Assembly: GCA_937912185.1 (NCBI GenBank)
Contig: CALDOH010000010.1
Location: forward strand, 1-5,203
Length of the DNA: 5,203 nucleotides
Origin: an uncultured bacterium
GTDB taxonomy: Bacteria; Patescibacteriota; Patescibacteriia; UBA1558; GWA2-36-10
Direction: 5' to 3'
Made by a program: the position numbers and the translations under genes. Under the pieces are notes generated by a model, which made no database searches, was not told the DNA's origin, and was given only the letters and a program-made list of their open reading frames with translations. Below, one piece after another: positions 1-4,897 of the stretch; positions within the stretch are counted from its first letter, which is position 1; each line of letters opens with the position of its first letter.

Positions 1-1109
1 GTATAAGGAAAATGATATATCTTGTCATCGCTCATACCAGCCTCTTTGGCCCCACGAGCAATATCACGTGATCTCTCGCCTACTACAAATAAATATTCAA
101 TCCCTAATTCAACCAATTTTTTACCAACCGCCCTATGAGCAGCCTCTGAAACTTTGCCCAGCTCTAGCATATCGCCAAAGACAGCAATCTTACGGCCATC
201 GCTTGGCATCTCAGCCAAAATTTCCAAAGCTGCCTTGGAAGACTGAGGAGAAGAATTGTAGGTATCATCTATTATAAAACTATTTTTTACACCTAAGATC
301 AAATTGGTTCGGCCTCTGGCTGTTCTATAATTTTGCAAAGCCTCACCTATCTCTACTAGATTCATCCCCAGAGCCAAAGCAACGGCAGCAGCAGTAGCAG
401 CAGCTTGAGCGTGTTGCCATCCCAAAACACTAGGCAAAAACATCGGCACCTCTGAGCCACCATAACTCAACTTAAAACTAGTGCCATATTCGTCGTTCTT
501 TTTGCTAATCTTGATATTAGAAATTCTAACCTCTGCATCTTCTGATTGTCCAAAAGTTTTTAACTTAGTTTTACAATTTTTTATAGCTCCAGCTAAATTT
601 TTGTCATCACGATTGATAATTGCCCAATCATCATTTTTCAAATCGCCTAAAATACTAGTCTTTTCTTTGACAATATTTTCAATACTACCAAAAAATTCAA
701 TATGACTATGACCGATGGCTGTCAAAACAGCGATATTTGGTTTAGCAATTGACGTCAAATATTTTATGTCCCCCCGCTTATCAGCGCCCATCTCTAAAAC
801 CAAAATTTCTGGATATTCCTTATCTCTAATAATGAGTATCTTAAAAATATAGAGGAAAATCCAAAGCCAGCGGAAAAGATTATTACCACCAGACTTTCTA
901 ATACGCAAAACTGTCAGTGGTAAGCCAATTTCATTATTATAGTTCTTTATATTGCGACGAGCCCTATACTTTGATTTTATAACTGAATAAACAGCCTCTT
1001 TAGCCGAGGTTTTACCAACACTACCAGTTATAGCCACAATTTTTGGTTGATACTTCTTAAGTACCAATCTGGCCAAAACCTTCAAAATTATGTATAAAAT
1101 CTTTTTCAT
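1..1109 (-). CDS. murF: UDP-N-acetylmuramoyl-tripeptide--D-alanyl-D-alanine ligase, 3' end cut by window edge
   Basis: MurF is the cytoplasmic ATP-dependent ligase that joins D-Ala-D-Ala to the UDP-MurNAc peptide. The first 369 residues are visible and the frame is open to base 1. Seen: a P-loop GSVGKTS at residues 29-35, EMGA at 106-109 followed by KRGDI, an IGHSHIEFFGS segment at 132-142, the MurF-type DDTYNSSP at 281-288, and GDMLELG at 312-318. The last two separate it from MurE, MurD and MurC. The start ATG (1107-1109) overlaps the ftsI TGA as ATGA, so translation is probably coupled. Odd points: the P-loop lies about 80 residues earlier than in E. coli MurF (near residue 110), so the N-terminal uridine-binding domain is missing. 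A hydrophobic, tryptophan-rich stretch at about 78-94 is inserted in the ATPase domain, and the N-terminus (4-17) is also hydrophobic. The short form is probably natural because the start sits exactly at the operon junction. No murE lies upstream. Confidence 0.93.
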   Translation of the reverse strand, partial: MKKILYIILKVLARLVLKKYQPKIVAITGSVGKTSAKEAVYSVIKSKYRARRNIKNYNNEIGLPLTVLRIRKSGGNNLFRWLWIFLYIFKILIIRDKEYPEILVLEMGADKRGDIKYLTSIAKPNIAVLTAIGHSHIEFFGSIENIVKEKTSILGDLKNDDWAIINRDDKNLAGAIKNCKTKLKTFGQSEDAEVRISNIKISKKNDEYGTSFKLSYGGSEVPMFLPSVLGWQHAQAAATAAAVALALGMNLVEIGEALQNYRTARGRTNLILGVKNSFIIDDTYNSSPQSSKAALEILAEMPSDGRKIAVFGDMLELGKVSEAAHRAVGKKLVELGIEYLFVVGERSRDIARGAKEAGMSDDKIYHFPY

Positions 1110-2917
1110 CTCTTTGGTGGAATTTGATAATATTCTAGCAGAAATTTGGCAATTTCGCCAAATAATGGAGCCGCTGTATCAGCAGAATACCTAGCCGCGG
1201 TCGGATAGTCAAGTTTGACTATCATAGTAAATTTAGGATCATCATTAGAGGCAAAGCCAACAAAATTATGAATTGTCTTGTAATCATCGTAGCGACCAGT
1301 CTCAGAATTAGCTACTTGAGCAGTTCCAGTCTTACCAGCTACATAATACCCATCTACTTTAGCCTTGCCAGCATGTCCACTATCAACCACATGAACCATC
1401 ATAGCTGATACCTGAGAAGCAGTGGCAGTATCAATCACTTGACGAAGCACTCTTGGTTTATACTCCTCTACTATTTCGTCACCATATCTTATTTGACTAA
1501 CTAAATATGGCTGAACCAATCTACCGCGGTTGGCAATTGTATTGATGGCACTGACCATTTGCATTGGTGTAACAGTGATACCCTGGCCATAAGAAGCAGT
1601 AGCTTTAAAAATATCACCCTCCTTGGCCAACAAACTAATATCACCACTGAAGTCCTGACTAATATTTAAACCACTGGGTTGACCAAAGCCAAATTTTTGC
1701 ATGTAATCCTCATAAATCTTATTGTTAACCTCAGAGGTAGCAAAAACTATACCGGTATTGATAGAAGATGCCAAAACTTCCTTCATATTGACTAGACCAT
1801 ATTTTTCATTGCCAGCATTTCTGATTGTATTACCGCCAGCAAACTTGATTTCGCCCTCATCCTTGTAAGTAGTGTCTGGCTCAACTTTACCCTGGTCAAT
1901 AGCGATAGCCATAGATACAGACTTCATAACTGATCCTGGCTCATAAGCAGCGTAGACAGCGTTGTTGTTAAAGACATCAGCACTATCTACATCACTATAA
2001 TTATTGGGGTCAAAACTAGGATAATTACACATCGCTCGGATAGCGCCAGTCTTGGTTTCCATAATAATCACTGAGCCGCTCTCAGCATCATACCTAGTCA
2101 AGGCTTTTTCCAAAGATTTGCAAGTAGCATACTGGACTGTACGATCAATTGTCAGCACAACATCATAACCATTTTCTACTGATTTGCCCTCATTACTAGA
2201 GACTAGTCTACCGGCCACATCGGCCTCGCCCACTATCTGCCCTCCATAACCAGCCAACTCTTCTTCAAAATATCCCTCTAGACCATAATTTCCGACTCTA
2301 GAATAACCATCTTCACCATAACCCAAAAATCCCAAAATATGAGAGCCTATTTCTTTATCTGGGTAATAACGAAGTATATTTTTATAAAAGTTTAAACCAA
2401 GCTCTTCTATACTTTCCAACTCATCAACTCCACCTTTTTCTTTATTGATATCAAACCTAAGTTCTTCAAATCTCTCTTTGAGCAATTCTACTTTTTCCCG
2501 AGACACATCCTTGGCAATCATTTCAAAGCTAGTATTCTTTTTTACCTTTTTAAAAACTTTTTCAGCCTCTTCTTCATCTAAGGCTAGAACTTCAATAAAA
2601 ATATCGGTCACGTTTTGTGGTCGGCTTATCTTACTAGGATCAATACTAATCTCATAAAAAACCTTATTTGTAGCCAATGGATAATAATCATCCGATTCAT
2701 CAACCGAAGCCAAAGCAAAAATTCGACCTCTTTCGGGGCGAATATCACGAATAATAGAGCGCTGCTCCATACCCATGGCCATATAAGTATCATTTCCCAA
2801 TATCTGTAAATAAAAAAGGCGTACTACAATTGAGAGTACCAAGAAAAAAATAACCCCTTGCAGGGCATTTATCCTCAGACTTGATATCTGATATTCATTG
2901 GTATGGAATAAATTCAT
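1106..2917 (-). CDS. ftsI: Class B penicillin-binding protein, septal transpeptidase FtsI (PBP2/PBP3 type)
   Basis: This D,D-transpeptidase cross-links peptidoglycan at the septum, anchored in the cytoplasmic membrane with its catalytic domain outside. The 603-residue protein has a short cytoplasmic N-terminus, one membrane helix at about 20-40, a PBP dimerisation (pedestal) region at about 55-250 and a transpeptidase domain at about 275-595. All three active-site motifs are intact: S329-V-M-K332 (nucleophile in EPGSVMK), S385-I-N387 and K529-T-G-T. There are no PASTA repeats; the protein ends just after the transpeptidase fold. The usual RGxIxDRNG pedestal motif is only half kept: RGRIF (63-67) is followed by an acidic stretch with tyrosines (72-79) before LATN. 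A charged helical insert lies at about 110-190. Position after ftsL favours FtsI over an elongation PBP2. The start is 14 nt after the ftsL stop, with an A/T-rich leader and no Shine-Dalgarno sequence. Confidence 0.95.
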   Translation of the reverse strand: MNLFHTNEYQISSLRINALQGVIFFLVLSIVVRLFYLQILGNDTYMAMGMEQRSIIRDIRPERGRIFALASVDESDDYYPLATNKVFYEISIDPSKISRPQNVTDIFIEVLALDEEEAEKVFKKVKKNTSFEMIAKDVSREKVELLKERFEELRFDINKEKGGVDELESIEELGLNFYKNILRYYPDKEIGSHILGFLGYGEDGYSRVGNYGLEGYFEEELAGYGGQIVGEADVAGRLVSSNEGKSVENGYDVVLTIDRTVQYATCKSLEKALTRYDAESGSVIIMETKTGAIRAMCNYPSFDPNNYSDVDSADVFNNNAVYAAYEPGSVMKSVSMAIAIDQGKVEPDTTYKDEGEIKFAGGNTIRNAGNEKYGLVNMKEVLASSINTGIVFATSEVNNKIYEDYMQKFGFGQPSGLNISQDFSGDISLLAKEGDIFKATASYGQGITVTPMQMVSAINTIANRGRLVQPYLVSQIRYGDEIVEEYKPRVLRQVIDTATASQVSAMMVHVVDSGHAGKAKVDGYYVAGKTGTAQVANSETGRYDDYKTIHNFVGFASNDDPKFTMIVKLDYPTAARYSADTAAPLFGEIAKFLLEYYQIPPKR

Positions 2918-2931
2918 AAAATAAAATAGGT

Positions 2932-3267
2932 TTATTTTAAAGCAACGACGCCGACACTAGTATCAATATAATAGATATCATCAGTTTGAATTTTTACCAA
3001 ATCAAGTCTAGCACTCTCATTTTCCAATCTTTCGGTGGTTTGAAGCTCAGAAATAGTTGAATCTATCAAACGATAACTGTCTTCTGCTAGTCTAAACTCT
3101 TTATTGAGCTCATTTCGCATCAAGGTTTGTCCGTTGGCATAATTTGAGGAAGCAAGTAGGATCATCCAAAGGACTACAATACTTACCGACATAACGGTAT
3201 TTAGCTTTTTGAAGCGATCAAAAGTTTTAAAAATTTGATTTTTGATGTTGACAAGCATGGGGATCAT
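2932..3267 (-). CDS. ftsL: FtsL/DivIC-like septum formation protein
   Basis: A small bitopic divisome protein of 111 residues. It has a basic cytoplasmic N-terminus (about 1-23), one membrane helix at about 24-40 (VMSVSIVVLWMILLAS) and an extracytoplasmic charged helix at about 48-90 rich in E, L and R that suits the FtsL/DivIC coiled coil. A short tail includes DDIYYID (96-102). Family members bind FtsB/DivIC and FtsQ/DivIB and help activate FtsW-FtsI. Sequence identity in this family is low, so the call rests on size, topology and position between rsmH and ftsI, which is the standard ftsL slot. A DivIC/FtsB-type name cannot be excluded from sequence alone. The ATG at 3265-3267 is used; a second in-frame ATG three codons later is equally possible, and neither has a Shine-Dalgarno sequence. 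Confidence 0.85.
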   Translation of the reverse strand: MIPMLVNIKNQIFKTFDRFKKLNTVMSVSIVVLWMILLASSNYANGQTLMRNELNKEFRLAEDSYRLIDSTISELQTTERLENESARLDLVKIQTDDIYYIDTSVGVVALK

Positions 3268-3280
3268 TTTTATTTTTATT

Positions 3281-3300
3281 CCCGCAAATAAAGGTGCGGG
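3281..3300 (-). other. GC-rich hairpin between rsmH and ftsL
   Basis: A perfect 6-bp inverted repeat, CCCGCA (3281-3286) and TGCGGG (3295-3300), has an 8-nt loop. It starts 2 nt after the rsmH stop and ends 13 nt before the ftsL ATG. It is GC-rich in an otherwise A/T-rich gap. On the transcribed minus strand it is followed by an A-rich, not T-rich, stretch, so it is not a normal intrinsic terminator for the operon. It could mark mRNA processing or stability, or affect ribosome hand-over from rsmH to ftsL. The function is inferred only. Confidence 0.55.
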
Positions 3301-3302
3301 GT

Positions 3303-4271
3303 TTATATTTTCTCAGCTACTCGCAATTTAGCGCTGCGGCTACGTCGATTAGCTGAAATTTCATTAGCACTAGGCTCAATGACTTTCTTGGTTATTATTT
3401 TTAACTTTGCTTTGTTATTACAATTGCAAACCGGAGACTCTGGCGGACAGATACAACCCTGTGACATCTGTTTAAAATAATGTTTGACGATTCTGTCCTC
3501 CAGTGAATGGAAGCTAATGACAGCGATTCGTCCGCCACTCTCCAATATATCTAACGCTTGTGGCAAAGCTTTGCTAATGTTATCCAACTCGCTATTTACG
3601 GCTATCCTCAGTGCCTGAAAAATCTGAGTAGCGGGGTGAATACGATGTTTTTTCAAATTGCTTTCTTTTATATTTAATATTTCGAGTATGGCGGAGACAA
3701 ACATGGAAGTCTTTAACTCTTTTTGTTTTTGTTTTAAAAAAGTTTTTCTCCAGGCAATAATGCCTTGGACTAAGCGTTTTGTTTGTTTGACCTCACCATA
3801 CTCGTAAAATATTTTTAATAACTCGCTTTCAGACCAATTGAGAATAATATCCTCTGCCTTCAGTTTTTGATTTTCCGGATCAAATCTCATGTCCAGTGAT
3901 CCATGATCTTTGAACGAAAAACCACGATCTGCCTTATCCAATTGGTCTGATGACAATCCAAGATCAAAGACTATACCTTGTATGGGTTTTAAGTTTTCTT
4001 TTTTTATATAATCTTTTAAATGAGCGTAAGAATCTCGGACTATGACTATTCTATCTTTATAATCTTTTAATCTACTCTTGGCGGCTTTAATGGCCCTAGG
4101 ATCTAGCTCAAAGGCTAGCACCTTACCCTTTGGCCCATTAAGATCCAAAATTCTAGCGCTATGGCCTCCGCCCCCTAAGGTACAATCAATAAAGTTCTGT
4201 CCTGCCTTAGGATCTAAATATTTTATAATCTCATCACCCAATACACTTATGTGATGGTAATCGTTACTCAT
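3303..4271 (-). CDS. rsmH: 16S rRNA (cytosine(1402)-N(4))-methyltransferase RsmH (MraW)
   Basis: RsmH transfers a methyl group from S-adenosylmethionine to N4 of C1402 in the 16S rRNA decoding centre. The 322-residue protein has normal family length and all the family hallmarks in order: HHISVL (6-11), the SAM-binding loop DCTLGGGGHS (29-38), the acidic residue region FELDP (54-58), DLGLSSDQLD (103-112), RGFSF (116-120), LDMRFDP (126-132), HPATQIFQALRI (212-223), SFHSLEDR (253-260) and the C-terminal NRRSRSAKLR (308-317). Four cysteines (273, 275, 282, 284) form the CxCPP-P-CxC cluster found in many RsmH proteins and could hold a metal. The ATG is 5 nt after the mraZ stop, so coupled translation is likely; no strong Shine-Dalgarno sequence is present. 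mraZ-rsmH is the usual opening pair of dcw clusters. Confidence 0.97.
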   Translation of the reverse strand: MSNDYHHISVLGDEIIKYLDPKAGQNFIDCTLGGGGHSARILDLNGPKGKVLAFELDPRAIKAAKSRLKDYKDRIVIVRDSYAHLKDYIKKENLKPIQGIVFDLGLSSDQLDKADRGFSFKDHGSLDMRFDPENQKLKAEDIILNWSESELLKIFYEYGEVKQTKRLVQGIIAWRKTFLKQKQKELKTSMFVSAILEILNIKESNLKKHRIHPATQIFQALRIAVNSELDNISKALPQALDILESGGRIAVISFHSLEDRIVKHYFKQMSQGCICPPESPVCNCNNKAKLKIITKKVIEPSANEISANRRSRSAKLRVAEKI

Positions 4272-4276
4272 AAATT

Positions 4277-4708
4277 TTAAATGCCCAAATCAACTAAACC
4301 TTCAGAAATTTCATTGGTATCTTTTTCAGAACTGCGTTGGTATTTGCTCCACATCTTTTCGTCCCAAACTTCCAAGCGATTGTACAAACCAGCTAAAATC
4401 ACCTTTCTACCTAAACCAGCAAAACTTTTGAGATAATCCGGTAATATCACCCGTCCTTGACCATCAAGTCTAACATCCATAGCACCAGCTAGCATCATAC
4501 GAGAAAAAGCTCGAGATTTTGCCTGAGAAATTGGTAAAGCAGCTAACTTGTCTACTAGCTTTTTCCATTCCTTATCAGTGTAGACAAATAAACAATTATC
4601 AAGACCTTTAGTAATCACCACACCATCTTTAAACATTTTGCGGAATTTACTTGGAATTGCTAATCTATTTTTATTGTCTAGACTGTATTTGTACTCACCG
4701 ATGAACAT
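4277..4708 (-). CDS. mraZ: Transcriptional regulator MraZ
   Basis: A 143-residue DNA-binding protein made of two AbrB/SpoVT-type (MraZ) half-domains. Each carries the diagnostic DxxxR motif: D11-NKN-R15 followed by LAIPSKFR, and D82-GQG-R86 followed by VILP. The N-terminus MFIGEY is the typical MraZ start, and no in-frame ATG lies upstream before a stop at 4727-4729, which fixes the start. Family members form ring-shaped oligomers that bind short direct repeats upstream of mraZ and usually repress the dcw operon. Matching repeats occur at 4737-4751. A GGA within GTGGATAACT just before the ATG is the only weak Shine-Dalgarno candidate. The C-terminal tail (about 122-143) is polar and acidic. 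Confidence 0.97.
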   Translation of the reverse strand: MFIGEYKYSLDNKNRLAIPSKFRKMFKDGVVITKGLDNCLFVYTDKEWKKLVDKLAALPISQAKSRAFSRMMLAGAMDVRLDGQGRVILPDYLKSFAGLGRKVILAGLYNRLEVWDEKMWSKYQRSSEKDTNEISEGLVDLGI

Positions 4709-4710
4709 AG

Positions 4711-4719
4711 TTATCCACA
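4711..4719 (+). promoter_or_regulatory. Perfect consensus DnaA box next to the mraZ start
   Basis: TTATCCACA matches the high-affinity DnaA box consensus at all nine positions. It lies 2 nt upstream of the mraZ start codon, in the predicted 5' leader. It is part of a 12-nt direct repeat, TAGTTATCCACA, at 4708-4719 and 4816-4827. Read on the coding strand it gives TGTGGATAA, so it also contains the only weak ribosome-binding candidate for mraZ and the stop of a short leader frame. DnaA binding is inferred; translation signals could also conserve this site. Confidence 0.45.
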
Positions 4720-4764
4720 GATACTTTTATAAATCCCCCACTTTTTACCACTTCTAGGTCTCAT
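4711..4764 (-). CDS. Possible leaderless upstream ORF of 17 codons before mraZ
   Basis: An ATG at 4762-4764 opens a frame encoding MRPRSGKKWGIYKSICG and ending in TAA at 4711-4713, two bases before the mraZ ATG. The predicted transcription start from the promoter at 4771-4800 falls on the A of this ATG, which would make it a leaderless frame able to hand ribosomes to mraZ. It is out of frame with mraZ. The peptide is basic and matches nothing I recognise. Seventeen open codons can arise by chance, and the operator repeats inside it constrain its sequence, so coding is speculative. Confidence 0.2.
   Translation of the reverse strand: MRPRSGKKWGIYKSICG
4737..4751 (-). promoter_or_regulatory. 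Probable MraZ operator: two direct GTGGK boxes 10 bp apart
   Basis: On the minus strand GTGGT (4747-4751) and GTGGG (4737-4741) are direct repeats with a 10-bp period, each preceded by AA (AAGTGGT, AAA, AAGTGGG). This fits the known MraZ sites: TGGG-type repeats with 5-nt spacers in E. coli and AAAGTGG(T/G) repeats in mollicutes. They sit about 14-28 nt downstream of the predicted transcription start, a position suited to autorepression. A third GTGGG lies in the promoter spacer at 4778-4782, 31 bp (about three helical turns) from the GTGGT box. Confidence 0.65.
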
Positions 4765-4770
4765 AGATAC

Positions 4771-4800
4771 ATTATACCCCACCATTAGCCAGAATGTCAA
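4771..4800 (-). promoter_or_regulatory. Sigma70-type promoter of the mraZ operon, both hexamers perfect
   Basis: On the minus strand the -35 is TTGACA (4795-4800) and the -10 is TATAAT (4771-4776), separated by 18 bp. The expected start of transcription is near 4764, leaving a leader of about 56 nt before mraZ. It lies downstream of the terminator of the preceding gene, so the dcw operon has its own start. The spacer contains GTGGGG, a possible extra MraZ contact. Confidence 0.88.
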
Positions 4801-4818
4801 TCATAATAAAGGCCTTAG

Positions 4819-4840
4819 TTATCCACAAATATGTGGATAA
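4819..4840. promoter_or_regulatory. Inverted pair of perfect DnaA boxes
   Basis: TTATCCACA (4819-4827) and TGTGGATAA (4832-4840) form a perfect 9-bp inverted repeat with a 4-bp AATA centre. Both arms are full consensus DnaA boxes. The pair lies 18 bp upstream of the -35 of the mraZ promoter and 15 bp from the terminator stem. Possible roles are DnaA-dependent regulation of the dcw operon or part of a DnaA-binding/origin-like locus. A plain RNA hairpin is the main alternative, but there is no T-run on either side and a third copy exists at 4711-4719. Confidence 0.55.
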
Positions 4841-4849
4841 AGTCAATAC

Positions 4850-4875
4850 TAAAAAATCCCGCTTATAAACGGGAT
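4850..4875 (-). terminator. Intrinsic terminator of the upstream gene
   Basis: A 6-bp stem ATCCCG/CGGGAT (4856-4861 and 4870-4875) with an 8-nt loop is followed on the minus strand by a run of T (4851-4855). It lies 22 nt after the stop codon of the upstream gene. This is a standard rho-independent terminator, so that gene is a separate transcription unit from the mraZ operon. Confidence 0.85.
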
Positions 4876-4897
4876 CTATTTTACTAATTGTTGTATT

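Noticed and set aside
68..277. Plus-strand open frame of 69 codons
   Set aside because: It lies fully inside murF on the opposite strand, has no family features or start signal, and reads as a shadow frame.
262..320. The left-hand ligase as MurE, MurD, MurC or folylpolyglutamate synthase
   Set aside because: The DDTYNSSP and GDMLELG motifs are MurF-specific, and MurE-type DNPR is not present in the visible part.
481..705. Plus-strand open frame of 74 codons with a hydrophobic N-terminus
   Set aside because: It is antisense to conserved murF coding sequence; the apparent signal-like stretch comes from complementing lysine and glutamate codons.
2445..2809. Two overlapping plus-strand frames (2445-2657 and 2615-2809)
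   Set aside because: Both are antisense to ftsI, low in complexity (serine, phenylalanine and isoleucine rich) and overlap each other, as expected of shadow frames.
3281..3302. Intrinsic terminator of rsmH
   Set aside because: The hairpin is followed on the transcribed strand by an A-rich stretch and not by a T-run, and the gene order and tight spacing favour read-through into ftsL.
4809..4816. 8-bp palindrome AAGGCCTT between the DnaA pair and the -35
   Set aside because: Too short and common to support as an operator; no second copy was found nearby.
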